DNA from: Pseudomonadota bacterium | Lineage (GTDB): Bacteria; Pseudomonadota; Alphaproteobacteria; Caedimonadales; UBA1908 | Assembly: GCA_020161545.1 (NCBI GenBank) | Contig: JAIUNT010000008.1 | Span: 1 to 43,246 of the forward strand | Length of the DNA stretch: 43,246 nucleotides | Direction of reading: 5' to 3' | Shown: positions 22,796 through 31,902 of the stretch, one piece after another | Position numbering within the stretch: position 1 is the first letter of the stretch | Layout: every line of letters starts with the position of its first letter | Notes under the pieces: generated by a model | The model's database searches: none | Seen by the model: the letters and a program-made list of their open reading frames with translations, nothing else | Told to the model about the DNA's origin: nothing | Program-made: the position numbers and the translations under genes

Positions 22796-24205
22796 ATGAA
22801 AAACCTCACACTTCTCCCGGTGCTTGCCCTTTTGCAAGCCGCGCCTCTTCTTGCCACGGCGCCAGAGCTTGATGATGACAAAAATGCTTTGAGTTTACTT
22901 GGCTTTGCCAGGGAACGTTTTGGTTCCTGGACTGATCCGCGCGTTATAAACGAGAATCTTTTGTTTGGCCTGTGTGACCTGTGCGCCAAAGAGCCTGCTT
23001 GCCGAAAAAACCCAGGATATTGCTCCCTGGAAAATGGTACGACCTATGAACGGGGCTATAGCTACGGGCGTCTTGATAACGCTATGTTTGACGTGCTCAC
23101 AAAGGTGCGCAGTCTCTATGAAAAGAGACGCGCGCAAGCCCTTCAAGAGCATCCTGCCATGAGGGAGCGGGAGCTTGATACACGTGCCCGTGTGAATGTG
23201 CTTGTGCTGCCCGGTGGTATGGGCTTTGCTGCGTGGAAGTTCATGGTGGCGGGCGCACGGGTCACCGTTGCGGAGCCCAATGAAGCCCTTCATAAAAATA
23301 TCTTTAAGTTTCATTGGAGAAGGTTGCAGGAGTCCATGGAACAGGCCACTCTTTTCTTGCCCCGTAGCGTCGGGGTTTCAGACGTGTCGACGCTGTTGAA
23401 AGAGGATGTTCTGAGCGTCCTTGCAAAACCTCAGTTTTCTAACGGCTTTGACGGGGTGTATATGGATCACACCCTTCATCTCTTGTCCCCTGAAGAGGCG
23501 CGCCTCAGCACCATTCTTGCAGCTAATGTCTTGCGGCCAAAGGGATACCTGTGGGTGCGCGAGCACAGCGGGTTTCTCAAAAGCGCCAATGGAAAAGACG
23601 CAGCCGTTTATGCCCAGCAACGTGAGGAGGGTAAGCCCTTTCCAGGTTTTATGCACGCCACATGCAAGGTAGGGTATAGCCACGCTGTGACCCACACGCC
23701 TGTGGCATTCTTTCCAAAGGACGCTGAGAGCGCTACTCCAGCGCGTGTGCTCATGGACGGCCCTTACATCTCACAGGACATGCTTGACGATCCCGCAAAG
23801 CGTGAGAACTTGTTCCAAATGCTGTCCAAGCCAGAAGATGAGTGGAGAAATCGGTCTTACTTCATATTGGCGCCCAAGGATTTGACGACGCTTTTTTCCA
23901 GTGCGTTTTTTGAGACAAAAGGGATGTTTTGGGAGGCAGGGATGGGGCTTGCTCCCGTGAGAGATCCTCAGATGACTTACGCTTACCCTACCCACGTGGG
24001 CGCTGATGCCCTTTATCTGAAGGCGCGCAAGCGCACGCAGGCGCCTGACCCTCAAGCGGCCCTTGGGGAAATGGTTTCTGGTTTCAAGAAAAACCTTGCG
24101 ACCTTAGAAGACGAGCAGGCCGCCTTTACGCAAGAGAGGGCTCACTTGCAAGAGAATCTTGCGGGCCTGGGGATATCAACGGAGACTATCGCAACCAGGC
24201 AATAA
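22796..24205 (+). CDS. Exported methyltransferase-like protein with degenerate SAM motif, array gene 5 (subfamily 1)
   Basis: 469 residues, the longest of the array. Signal peptide MKNLTLLPVLALLQAAPLLA. SWTDPRV and ERGYSYGRLD replace PWxDPR and DPGxSFGQ. The SAM motif reads VLPGGMG where relatives have DLGAGHG: the leading Asp is Val and the first Gly is Pro. The flanking AAWKFMVAGARVTVAEP is kept, as are FDGVYMDHTLHLLSP, FPGFM, FWEAGMGL and ALYLKA. The last 50 residues form a charged, probably coiled-coil tail (KKNLATLEDEQAAFTQERAH) not seen in the other copies. SAM binding is doubtful, so it may be a non-catalytic partner. Ribosome site is weak. Confidence 0.82.
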   Translation: MKNLTLLPVLALLQAAPLLATAPELDDDKNALSLLGFARERFGSWTDPRVINENLLFGLCDLCAKEPACRKNPGYCSLENGTTYERGYSYGRLDNAMFDVLTKVRSLYEKRRAQALQEHPAMRERELDTRARVNVLVLPGGMGFAAWKFMVAGARVTVAEPNEALHKNIFKFHWRRLQESMEQATLFLPRSVGVSDVSTLLKEDVLSVLAKPQFSNGFDGVYMDHTLHLLSPEEARLSTILAANVLRPKGYLWVREHSGFLKSANGKDAAVYAQQREEGKPFPGFMHATCKVGYSHAVTHTPVAFFPKDAESATPARVLMDGPYISQDMLDDPAKRENLFQMLSKPEDEWRNRSYFILAPKDLTTLFSSAFFETKGMFWEAGMGLAPVRDPQMTYAYPTHVGADALYLKARKRTQAPDPQAALGEMVSGFKKNLATLEDEQAAFTQERAHLQENLAGLGISTETIATRQ

Positions 24206-24225
24206 AGCTTGGGCGCGCGCACTAT

Positions 24226-24254
24226 TTGACATCAAGGACATGTTTTGACATAAC
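24226..24254 (+). promoter_or_regulatory. Possible promoter of array gene 6
   Basis: TTGACA at 24226-24231, 17-nt spacer, CATAAC at 24249-24254; a second TTGACA at 24245-24250. The -10 box is weak. The remainder of the 192-nt gap to the start at 24398 shows no gene. Confidence 0.35.
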
Positions 24255-24397
24255 AAGTTACCACGCGCGCTTGTGGGTTAAGTGCAAGAAAGTCTGTGAC
24301 ACAAAAGTCATGGTTTTTTTGCACGCCTCGCGCCCGTGGTGAAATAACATCTGTAAATACGCTCAAGTCTATGAGTCAAATAAATGAGAGATCCGCT

Positions 24398-25663
24398 ATG
24401 AAGAAAACCTTCCTCACGATACTGCTGTGTGCACTGGGCACCTACGACGCCCATGGAAGTGCCGTTGATGAAAAAGCCATCCTTGGTGAGTTCAAGCACT
24501 TTATCGCTCAAAAAGTGTTGCCTTGGGCGGATCCGCGCATACTAAATGACCTTCAAAAAGCACAACTTGCCCTGGCCTGTACACAAGAGCCTCCCCTTCA
24601 GCGCATTCCTGAGCTACAGCCTGACGGAAAAGACTATGTTCTTGATCCCGGTTTTAGTTTCGGCGCTATTGAGGCCCCCCTTGTGGAGGCGTTGACCTTT
24701 GTGCGCCGCACTTATGAGGAGCGCCGCGCCCAGGCCCTTGCACGGGACCCTACCCTCCAAGGGCCGGCCCTTGATAAGCTGAGCCGCGTGCGCATTATGG
24801 ACCTTGGGGCAGGGCATGGGGTGAACATGTGGAAATTCGTTGTGGCGGGCGCCCATGTGACGGCGGTTGAGCCCCAGCGCTCGCTTTTGAGTCGCACAGT
24901 AAATGTGCTCTGGGATATGCTCGATAAGGCTGTACCATTTCTGCCCAAGGGTGTGACCAAAAAAGACGTTTCTCACTTTGTGGGGAATGAGGCGTCGCAA
25001 GCCCTTGTTAAAGAGCACTTTCAAAATACCTTTGACGGTGTTTACGCCTCGCAACTGTTGCACTGCTTGTCTCCTAAAGAGGCACTGGAATGCGTCGCGC
25101 TCATCCCCAATGTCCTGAAAGATAGGGGTCATCTTTGGGTGCGTGAGCTGGGTGGGTTTGCTCACAATGGCGCTGGATTGGACAAGGCTGTCTATAGAGA
25201 TCAGCTCTCCCAGCAAAAGCGTTTTCCAGGATATATGATGCGCAATATTAAGCCGTATCTTCTTCAAGAAGACACAACCTTCCCGGACTTTGTGCCCCTC
25301 GAGGAAGGGGACGATTATCCCTCAAGGCATCGTTATCCTGGCGGCTTCGTCAAAGGAGGGGTGTTGTCCCACGCGCAAAAAGTGCAACTTCTTGCCGCAA
25401 AAGCCATGGGTGAGGAGTTTAGTTATCAGCATAGAAGTTATTTTTCCTTTGATCCGCAGAGCTTGTTGGGACTGTTTGAGGGAACTGCCTTTGACATGAA
25501 AGCGCTCTATTGGGAGGGTCTCATGGACGTGACGCCCATCAAGCCAGACGAGATGACTTACAGCGGTCCAGGTGATACGCAAGGTAGGCGGCTTTACCTT
25601 CTGGCCATGAGGCAAACAAGGTCCACCACAAGTGGCATCTCATCGCCTGGGGAGTCATCATAA
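24398..25663 (+). CDS. Exported SAM-methyltransferase-like protein, array gene 6 (subfamily 1)
   Basis: 421 residues. The start at 24398 gives signal peptide MKKTFLTILLCALGTYDAHG and has GAGAG 7 nt upstream; 34 more open codons upstream are not needed. PWADPRI, LDPGFSFGAIE, MDLGAGHGVNMWKFVVAGA, AVEPQ, FDGVYASQLLHCLSP, FPGYMM, FDPQSLLGLF, YWEGLMDVTPI and RLYLLAM follow the subfamily 1 plan. It is the closest relative of array gene 1 (long shared runs around motif I and AVPFLPxGVxKKDV). Catalytic glycines are intact. Substrate unknown. Confidence 0.87.
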   Translation: MKKTFLTILLCALGTYDAHGSAVDEKAILGEFKHFIAQKVLPWADPRILNDLQKAQLALACTQEPPLQRIPELQPDGKDYVLDPGFSFGAIEAPLVEALTFVRRTYEERRAQALARDPTLQGPALDKLSRVRIMDLGAGHGVNMWKFVVAGAHVTAVEPQRSLLSRTVNVLWDMLDKAVPFLPKGVTKKDVSHFVGNEASQALVKEHFQNTFDGVYASQLLHCLSPKEALECVALIPNVLKDRGHLWVRELGGFAHNGAGLDKAVYRDQLSQQKRFPGYMMRNIKPYLLQEDTTFPDFVPLEEGDDYPSRHRYPGGFVKGGVLSHAQKVQLLAAKAMGEEFSYQHRSYFSFDPQSLLGLFEGTAFDMKALYWEGLMDVTPIKPDEMTYSGPGDTQGRRLYLLAMRQTRSTTSGISSPGESS

Positions 25664-25665
25664 CA

Positions 25666-25718
25666 AAAGGTTTACGGGGCGCGTGTCCGTCTTGCGGACT
25701 GGCGCGCCTGACACCTTT
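25666..25718. terminator. Large hairpin after array gene 6
   Basis: Three nested complementary blocks: AAAGGT/ACCTTT (25666-25671, 25713-25718), GGCGCG/CGCGCC (25678-25683, 25703-25708) and GTCCG/CGGAC (25685-25689, 25695-25699) around a TCTTG loop. It starts 3 nt after the stop. A terminator is likely but the T run is short. A smaller palindrome CAGCCC-CT-GGGCTG follows at 25739-25752. Confidence 0.6.
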
Positions 25719-25773
25719 CCATGACCAAAAACAACCTACAGCCCCTGGGCTGCGAAAACATACGAGAGAGTCC

Positions 25774-27135
25774 ATGAGTAAAAAAATCTTCCTCACCCTG
25801 TGCGCGGTTTTCGCGATTCAAGGGCAAGGTGCCACGGTGCGCGCCAGTGAGTGCCAGACTGAATTGGATCTGAGCACGTATATGCAAAGGTATGTGGCGC
25901 CCTGGATTGATCCGCGTGGCACATTTGAGCATGCCGCGGGTATTGCGAAGTTGTGTCTGGACGAGCCTGCCCAAGAACGTATCACGCCCGTGGTGTCCGG
26001 GGGAGCTGCATATTCCTATTTGGTGGATCCTGGGTACTCGTTTGGTCAGGTGGACGGGGCCCTTCTGGACGCACTAATATCTGTTCGCCGGACCTATGAG
26101 GCGAGGCGCGCGTCCTATCTTGCCCAAGATCCATCGCTTACCCCCTTTGATTTGGACGCAGTGTGCCGTGTGCGCGTCCTTGATCTTGGGGCGGGGCACG
26201 GCTTTGCTGCTTGGAAGTTTATCTTGGCCGGCGCCCACGTGACCTTGGTGGAGCCCCACAGTGGCTTGCTGGACGAGGGGATAAACCTGCCCTTGGCAAC
26301 CCTGGGCAAAGCGCGTCGGTTCTTGCCTGTGCCCCTTGAAAATGTGACCCACATCGTGAAAGCCGACGCTGCGTCGTTTCTTAATCAAGCTGACCGTAAG
26401 GGATCCTTTGACGGCGTCTACGCAAGTCGCGTCTTTGATTATATGTCCGTGGATGAGGCGCAAGTATGTGCCAACTTGATCCCATCTGTTATGAAAGAAG
26501 GCGCGTCCTTGTGGGTGCGCACTTTTTCAGGATTTATTCCTGAGGCGGACGGGCGTGACGCTGACATCTATCGCCAGCAGCTGGCCAAAGACATGCCCTT
26601 TCCGGGCTTTATGATGATGAGCATGGGCACGCGCGTGTCGGAAAACAGCCTCTGTGCTCTGGAGTTCTTTTCCCAGGAGGGGCAGATATGTCTGCCGCCA
26701 AGAAACATCTTTGGTGGTTCTTATGCCCCCTTGTCATCTGCGTCATGTCCACAAACACAAGCTGTCTTGCGCGCTCGTTACTTTGATCAAAGGGTGCTTT
26801 GGCGCCACCGAAGCCTCTTCATATTTGACCCCGTGAGCGTGATGAAGCTTTTTGATTGGCTTCCCCTTGTTTCACAGGGGCTGTTTTTTGAGGCTTCCCA
26901 TGGACTTCAGGGCGTCACGCGCGCGCACATGACTTTCGCCCAGAATGGCACAGGTGCCCCAGGACACCTCTATTTCAAGGCAATGCGCTCTGGTGGCGTT
27001 TTTAATGCGCAGGAGTCACTTCACGCGAAGGAGCAAGAGCTGCGTCAAAGGCAACCGCATGTGCCGCAAATCGTTGACCCACAGACCAGTGAATTGAACA
27101 AAACGCTTGCCAGCCTAGAGTTCCTGCGTATATAG
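25774..27135 (+). CDS. Exported SAM-methyltransferase-like protein, array gene 7 (subfamily 1)
   Basis: 453 residues. Signal peptide [31 protein letters not shown] precedes the ATG. PWIDPRG, a Cys followed by x[59 protein letters not shown] and [10 protein letters not shown] show the subfamily 1 plan with intact SAM glycines. LHCM is replaced by FDYM. An insertion with three Cys (about 285-320) and a Gln/Glu-rich C-terminal tail are special to this copy. A promoter for rpsB lies inside its last 30 nt. Substrate unknown. Confidence 0.87.
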   Translation: MSKKIFLTLCAVFAIQGQGATVRASECQTELDLSTYMQRYVAPWIDPRGTFEHAAGIAKLCLDEPAQERITPVVSGGAAYSYLVDPGYSFGQVDGALLDALISVRRTYEARRASYLAQDPSLTPFDLDAVCRVRVLDLGAGHGFAAWKFILAGAHVTLVEPHSGLLDEGINLPLATLGKARRFLPVPLENVTHIVKADAASFLNQADRKGSFDGVYASRVFDYMSVDEAQVCANLIPSVMKEGASLWVRTFSGFIPEADGRDADIYRQQLAKDMPFPGFMMMSMGTRVSENSLCALEFFSQEGQICLPPRNIFGGSYAPLSSASCPQTQAVLRARYFDQRVLWRHRSLFIFDPVSVMKLFDWLPLVSQGLFFEASHGLQGVTRAHMTFAQNGTGAPGHLYFKAMRSGGVFNAQESLHAKEQELRQRQPHVPQIVDPQTSELNKTLASLEFLRI

Positions 27136-27136
27136 T
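27107..27136 (+). promoter_or_regulatory. Probable promoter of rpsB
   Basis: TTGCCA at 27107-27112, 18-nt spacer, TATAGT at 27131-27136. It lies at the end of array gene 7 and would give a leader of about 105 nt before rpsB. Confidence 0.55.
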
Positions 27137-27151
27137 GCGCGTGAGTCCACA

Positions 27152-27216
27152 GGTAGGTGAGGCTTTTCGCGTGCGTACAAGCAACCGGTGTCAGGAGACT
27201 GATCACACCACCTACC
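27152..27216 (+). promoter_or_regulatory. Structured 5' leader of rpsB
   Basis: GGTAGGT (27152-27158) pairs with ACCTACC (27210-27216). Inside lies a hairpin GGTGT-CAG-GAGA-CTG-ATC-ACACC (27187-27209). Leaders of rpsB in other bacteria bind S2 and mediate autoregulation of rpsB-tsf; a similar role is likely here. Confidence 0.5.
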
Positions 27217-27248
27217 AAGGTTTAACCGGTAGAAACAAGGAAATTCAA

Positions 27249-28034
27249 ATGTCTATACCTTCATTTTCCATGCGTGATTTGTTGCAGGCTGGTGTGCACT
27301 TTGGTCACCATCCTCGTCGTTGGAACCCTAAGATGGCGCCTTACTTGTACGGCGAGCGCAACAGCGTCCACATCATTAACCTCGAGAAGACCTATCCTCT
27401 CTTGAAAAATGCCCTTCAGGCCATCAAGGACGTTGTGGCAGGCGGCGGACGCGTTCTGTTCGTGGGTACGAAAAGGCAAGCAGGCGACGTGGTTGCCGCT
27501 GAGGCCGCACGTTGCAGCCAGTATTACGTCAACCACCGTTGGCTCGGCGGTATGATGACCAACTGGAAGACCGTGTCCCACTCCATCACACGTTTGAAGG
27601 AGCTGACCAAGCAGCTTGAAGAGGGCAGCGAAGGCTTGACAAAGAAAGAGCACCTGCAACTGACACGTGAGCAAGAGAAGCTCAATCGCTCTTTGGGTGG
27701 TATCCAAGATATGGCTGGTATTCCTGACATCCTGTTTGTCATTGATACAAACAAGGAAAAGATTGCCATTCAAGAAGCTAACAAGCTGGGCATCCCCGTT
27801 GTGGCGATTTTGGACAGTAACTCAGACCCAGAAGGGGTGACTTACCCAGTGCCAGGTAACGATGACGCCATTCGCTCCATCGAATTCTATTGCCGCATGG
27901 TGTCCTCCACAGTTCTGGAAGGTCTGCAAAGTCAAATGCGCGCAGCTGGTATCGATTTGGGCGCTTCTTTGCGTGTAAGTGCCGATGATGTGGCGTTTGC
28001 AGCTCCTGAAGCAAGCGACGCAGCCGCTGAGTAA
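27249..28034 (+). CDS. rpsB: 30S ribosomal protein S2
   Basis: Ribosomal protein of the small-subunit head, 261 residues. [19 protein letters not shown] near the N-terminus, [14 protein letters not shown] and the C-terminal [20 protein letters not shown] are diagnostic. The start at 27249 fits the family N-terminus and has AAGGA 7 nt upstream; the frame is open 38 codons further but through the leader structure. It precedes tsf by 38 nt, the standard arrangement. Confidence 0.98.
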   Translation: MSIPSFSMRDLLQAGVHFGHHPRRWNPKMAPYLYGERNSVHIINLEKTYPLLKNALQAIKDVVAGGGRVLFVGTKRQAGDVVAAEAARCSQYYVNHRWLGGMMTNWKTVSHSITRLKELTKQLEEGSEGLTKKEHLQLTREQEKLNRSLGGIQDMAGIPDILFVIDTNKEKIAIQEANKLGIPVVAILDSNSDPEGVTYPVPGNDDAIRSIEFYCRMVSSTVLEGLQSQMRAAGIDLGASLRVSADDVAFAAPEASDAAAE

Positions 28035-28072
28035 TTACTGCCAGGCTTTTTAAAGAACGAAAGGAAAAGATC

Positions 28073-28993
28073 ATGTCATTTTCTGCAAAGGACGTGAAAG
28101 AGTTAAGAGAGCGCACCGGCGCTGGTATGATGGATTGTAAGAAGGCTCTTGTTGAGGCCGACGGCGTTCTGGAAGAGGCCGTTGACTGGCTTCGCAAGAA
28201 GGGCTTGGCGACCGCAGCAAAGAAAGCGGGTCGTGCGGCGGCGGAAGGTCTCGTTGGTGTTATTGCAAAGGGCACGGACGGTGTTCTTTTGGAAGTGAAC
28301 GCGGAGACTGACTTCGTGGCGCGTAACGAGCAGTTCCAAGGTTTTGTGACGACAGCCACTGAGATGGCTTTGTCCGCAGGTGACCTTGAGGCTCTTAAGG
28401 GAGCGGCTTACCCAGGCACTGGTCGTACCGTTGCCGACGAGCTGACAAACCTCGTGGCGGTCATTGGTGAGAACATGAGCATGCGTCGCATGGTACATCT
28501 CAAGGTTTCCCAAGGTATCGTTGCAACATACTTGCACAACGCAGCTTGCGAGGGCAGTGGCCGTGTGGGCGTGCTCGTGGCCCTTGAGAGCGCTGCTTCT
28601 GAAGCTGAGCTGATCGCCCTTGGTAAGCAAATTGCCATGCACATTGCCGCAGCTCATCCTTTGAGCCTGGCCATTGAGGATATGGATCAAGAGGTTTTGG
28701 CCAGAGAGCGCGCCATTATTGTTGATCAAGCGCAACAATCCGGTAAGCCTGCTGACGTCATTGAGAAGCTTGTGGCGGGTCGTCTGCGCAAGTTCTATGA
28801 GGAGTCTGTCTTGCTTGAGCAAGTGTTCCTCATTGATGACTCAAAGCGTAAGGTCTCTCAAGTTGTTGAAGACAAGGCAAAAGAGCTGGGCTCACCCATT
28901 AAGCTCACAGCCTTTGCCCACTTTAAGCTCGGTGATGGTGTTGAAAAGCAAGAGAGCGATTTCGCAGCTGAAGTTGCACAGCTTTCCAAGTAA
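28073..28993 (+). CDS. tsf: Translation elongation factor Ts
   Basis: 306 residues; exchanges GDP for GTP on EF-Tu. The N-terminal helix-turn module has [19 protein letters not shown], followed by [13 protein letters not shown] at about 75-87, both typical of EF-Ts. GAAAGGA 8-10 nt upstream supports the start. Co-transcribed with rpsB. Confidence 0.98.
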   Translation: MSFSAKDVKELRERTGAGMMDCKKALVEADGVLEEAVDWLRKKGLATAAKKAGRAAAEGLVGVIAKGTDGVLLEVNAETDFVARNEQFQGFVTTATEMALSAGDLEALKGAAYPGTGRTVADELTNLVAVIGENMSMRRMVHLKVSQGIVATYLHNAACEGSGRVGVLVALESAASEAELIALGKQIAMHIAAAHPLSLAIEDMDQEVLARERAIIVDQAQQSGKPADVIEKLVAGRLRKFYEESVLLEQVFLIDDSKRKVSQVVEDKAKELGSPIKLTAFAHFKLGDGVEKQESDFAAEVAQLSK

Positions 28994-29022
28994 ACCCCTA
29001 ACCACCCGTAAGGAGAGGCGCC

Positions 29023-29772
29023 ATGGTAAAGGACGATACAACGCGACCCTACCGGCGCCTTCTCATTAAACTCTCCGGCGAAGCCCTCATGGGCTCGTCG
29101 CAGTACGGCATCGACCCCAGTACAGTTCAGCGCATTGCTGGTGAGATACAATCCCTCCACAATGATGGCTTTGATTTGTGCATCGTTGTGGGCGGAGGCA
29201 ATATCTTTCGCGGCGTGAACGGCGAGGCCCAAGGCATTGACCGTGTGACGTCCGACCACATGGGGATGCTGGCAACCGTCATGAACGCCCTGGCGCTTCA
29301 AAATGCCCTCGAGCACCTGAAGATTTACACCCGCGTGGTGTCTGCCATTCCCATGCCAGCCATTTGCGAGCCCTATATCCAAAGGCGCTGCATGCGCCAC
29401 CTGGAAAAAAGACGCGTCATTATTTTTGCCGCAGGCTCGGGCCATCCGTTCTTTACCACGGACTCGGCGGCGGTGCTGCGTGCCTCGGAAATGGGATGTG
29501 AGGTGCTTCTCAAAGGGACGAAGGTTGACGGCGTTTATTGCAGTGATCCCGCCAAAAACAATGAGGCTCGTCGCTTTGAGCGCCTAGGATATGGGCGCGT
29601 TCTTCAAGATAAGCTGGCGGTCATGGACATGGCGGCCATTGCCATGGCAAGGGATAACCATCTTCCCCTTATCGTTTTTTCAATTCAAGAGCCCGGGGCC
29701 TTGGTACAAGTTGCCAAGGGCCAGGGTCGGTTTACACTTATTCAAGAGCAGGAGGACCACCACCATGGGTGA
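29023..29772 (+). CDS. pyrH: Uridylate kinase
   Basis: Amino-acid-kinase-fold UMP kinase, 249 residues, converting UMP to UDP with [14 protein letters not shown] at 14-24, [10 protein letters not shown] and the C-terminal-half [24 protein letters not shown] are conserved. AAGGAG lies 9 nt upstream of the ATG. Its last 8 nt overlap frr. Confidence 0.97.
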   Translation: MVKDDTTRPYRRLLIKLSGEALMGSSQYGIDPSTVQRIAGEIQSLHNDGFDLCIVVGGGNIFRGVNGEAQGIDRVTSDHMGMLATVMNALALQNALEHLKIYTRVVSAIPMPAICEPYIQRRCMRHLEKRRVIIFAAGSGHPFFTTDSAAVLRASEMGCEVLLKGTKVDGVYCSDPAKNNEARRFERLGYGRVLQDKLAVMDMAAIAMARDNHLPLIVFSIQEPGALVQVAKGQGRFTLIQEQEDHHHG

Positions 29773-30325
29773 TACGTTCAATAAAGATGAACTCAAAGCG
29801 CGTATGCAAGGAGCCCTTGATGTGCTCTTGAAAGAGTTTACGGGCCTTCGTACCTCACGCGCCTCCACAGCCCTTCTTGACCCCATTATGGTGGATGCCT
29901 ATGGATCAGCTATGCCGCTGAACCAGGTGGGTACCGTGAGCGCGCCTGATGCGCGCATGCTCAGCGTTCAAGTATGGGACAAGAGCATGGTCAAGGCCGT
30001 AGAAAAGGCCATCCGCGAGGCGGGCCTGGGTCTTAATCCTTCCGCCGACGGACAAGTTGTGCGCGTGCCCATGCCAGACCTGAGCGAAGAGCGCCGTAAG
30101 GAGCTCGCAAAAATTGCGGCCAAGTACGCAGAGCAAACCCGCATCGCCGTGCGTAACGTGCGCCGTGACGGCATGGACCATCTGAAAAAGCTTGAGAAAG
30201 ATAAAGCAATTTCAGAGGACGAGCATCACCGTTTCTCAGGCGATCTGCAAACGCTGACCGATGAGTTTGTGAAAAAAGTCGACACGCATCTCGCGCAAAA
30301 AGAGCGCGACATCATGCAAATCTAG
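29765..30325 (+). CDS. frr: Ribosome recycling factor
   Basis: 186 residues, the family length. It splits post-termination ribosomes with [24 protein letters not shown] in the N-terminal half and [20 protein letters not shown] in the C-terminal half are diagnostic of the three-helix bundle and hinge. The ATG at 29765 overlaps the pyrH stop and has AGGAGG 9 nt upstream. Confidence 0.97.
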   Translation: MGDTFNKDELKARMQGALDVLLKEFTGLRTSRASTALLDPIMVDAYGSAMPLNQVGTVSAPDARMLSVQVWDKSMVKAVEKAIREAGLGLNPSADGQVVRVPMPDLSEERRKELAKIAAKYAEQTRIAVRNVRRDGMDHLKKLEKDKAISEDEHHRFSGDLQTLTDEFVKKVDTHLAQKERDIMQI

Positions 30326-30337
30326 AGTAGGTCGATC

Positions 30338-31105
30338 TTGTCAGATTCGAGCACTTCAACGGGCACCCTATCCCCAGACCCGGCCCACATGCCACTTCAC
30401 GTCGCCATTATTATGGACGGCAATGGACGTTGGGCGCAAAAGCGCGGCTGGGAGCGCATGCGTGGACACCAGAAGGGCGTGGACGCCGTGCGCCGCACAG
30501 TCCAGGGTTGCATGGACTATGGCGTGCGTTACCTGACGCTTTACGCGTTTTCAACGGAAAACTGGAAGCGTTCGACGGCTGAAGTGTCTGGGCTTATGCT
30601 GCTTCTCAAGACAACATTGAAAGCAGAGCTCGAGAGTTTTCACAAAAACAGCATTCGCCTTAAGGTGATTGGCAGGCGGGACCGTTTGCCCCAGGATCTG
30701 GTTGCTTTAATCGAAGAGGCTGAGATTAAAACAAAGGACAACACCGCGCTGACCCTGGTGGTCGCCCTCGATTATGGGGGACGCGACGAAATTGCGCGCG
30801 CCGTTTCTAATCTCGCTCAGGATGTCTTGGCGGGTCGTATGGCGTGCGGTGATATCGGTGAAGCGTCCATTGCGCGCTATCTTGATACGGTGGAAGTCCC
30901 GGATCCTGACCTTGTTATTCGCACCAGTGATGTGGTGCGCGTGAGCAACTTTTTGTTGTGGCAAGCGGCTTACAGCGAATTTGTTTTCATGGATGTGTGT
31001 TGGCCGGATTTCTCCAAAGAACACTTCTTACAAGCACTTTTGAGCTACCAAGGACGTGAGCGTCGCTTTGGACATGACAAAGCCCAGGACGTGCCCCATG
31101 GCTGA
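30338..31105 (+). CDS. uppS: Undecaprenyl diphosphate synthase
   Basis: Cis-prenyltransferase, 255 residues, making the C55 lipid carrier for peptidoglycan and O-antigen. HVAIIMDGNGRWA holds the catalytic Asp27; YLTLYAFSTENWKR and the C-terminal DLVIRTSDVVRVSNFLLWQ region match the family. In the latter most homologues have GExRLSNFLLWQ; here DVVRVSNF is a substitution of the usual Gly-Glu. The start is a TTG with a weak GAGTAGG site; an ATG 17 codons later is the alternative. It overlaps cdsA by 8 nt. Confidence 0.95.
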   Translation: MSDSSTSTGTLSPDPAHMPLHVAIIMDGNGRWAQKRGWERMRGHQKGVDAVRRTVQGCMDYGVRYLTLYAFSTENWKRSTAEVSGLMLLLKTTLKAELESFHKNSIRLKVIGRRDRLPQDLVALIEEAEIKTKDNTALTLVVALDYGGRDEIARAVSNLAQDVLAGRMACGDIGEASIARYLDTVEVPDPDLVIRTSDVVRVSNFLLWQAAYSEFVFMDVCWPDFSKEHFLQALLSYQGRERRFGHDKAQDVPHG

Positions 31106-31787
31106 GCAAAGTTCTTCTTTCATCAAGCGCGTTTTATCCAGCGTCGTTTTAATTCCCGTTCTCTTGTTTATCCTGTACTTAGGCTATCCCTACACAGGTG
31201 GCCTTTTGGCCGTGCTCTTTTGCCTGTGTGCGTGGGAATGGCTGCGCCTGTGTGTGAGGACGCAAAAAATCACCTCAGGTGCCACAAAGGTTCTTTTGAG
31301 TGGTGCAGGACTTTTTTATCTTGCGGCCAGTTTTTACGCACTCATCATCATTAGCCAGGAATCCTCCCTCGCCCTTTTTGGTCTCTTGATCATGGTCTGG
31401 GCCTCAGACACAGGCGCATACTTGGTGGGATCCCTTGTGGGTGGACCCAAACTGTGCCCGTCGGTCAGTCCCAATAAGACATGGTCTGGCTTTGTTGGAG
31501 GTTTGATTCTAACAATTGCTGCGGGATACGTGCTGATCACCCAAGCCCATTGGTCGCTCCTCAGGGAGCAATGCGCAGATACGCTGTCAACCATGGTGAG
31601 TGTGGGTCTTGTTGCCATCATTAGCCCCTTGGGAGACTTGCTTGAGTCTTGGATGAAGCGACGTTTTGGCGTGAAGGATACAGGCAATTTAATCCCAGGC
31701 CATGGCGGGGCGCTTGATCGCCTGGACAGCATCACCGCCGTTGGATTTATTTTGTTTCTCTTGATCATGGTCTGTCCTTTGAGATAG
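31098..31787 (+). CDS. cdsA: Phosphatidate cytidylyltransferase (CDP-diacylglycerol synthase)
   Basis: Integral membrane enzyme, 229 residues (slightly short for the family), that makes CDP-diacylglycerol from phosphatidate and CTP. Several membrane helices are followed by the signature region: SPNKTWSGFVGG, then SPLGDLLESWMKRRFGVKD and GHGGALDRLDSI. The ATG at 31098 has AGGA 8 nt upstream. In most alphaproteobacteria dxr follows; here a terminator and the flagellar genes follow. Confidence 0.95.
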   Translation: MAEQSSSFIKRVLSSVVLIPVLLFILYLGYPYTGGLLAVLFCLCAWEWLRLCVRTQKITSGATKVLLSGAGLFYLAASFYALIIISQESSLALFGLLIMVWASDTGAYLVGSLVGGPKLCPSVSPNKTWSGFVGGLILTIAAGYVLITQAHWSLLREQCADTLSTMVSVGLVAIISPLGDLLESWMKRRFGVKDTGNLIPGHGGALDRLDSITAVGFILFLLIMVCPLR

Positions 31788-31859
31788 GCGCCCCTCACAC
31801 GCCGCGCAAAAAACGCCCATTACGCTGTTCATTTTTTCCCATGGAACGCCTTTTCCCAT

Positions 31860-31896
31860 GTCCCGGCACTTTCTGCCAGGGGGTGGGACTTTTTTT
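31860..31896 (+). terminator. Rho-independent terminator before the flagellar genes
   Basis: GTCCC-GGCA pairs with TGCC and GGGAC (arms 31860-31868 and 31874-31877 plus 31885-31889, with a 7-nt bulge), followed by seven T residues at 31890-31896. It ends the rpsB-cdsA transcript. Confidence 0.75.
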
Positions 31897-31902
31897 CCCT
31901 CG

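Noticed and set aside
17533-27135. The array as a DNA-modification or phage-defence methyltransferase cluster
   Set aside because: No DPPY/NPPF-type catalytic motif or restriction partner, and all members have signal peptides.
31864-31877. Possible sigma-54 -24/-12 promoter near fliF (GGCAC ... TGC)
   Set aside because: GG and GC are separated by 8 rather than 10 bases, and the bases form the stem of the terminator.
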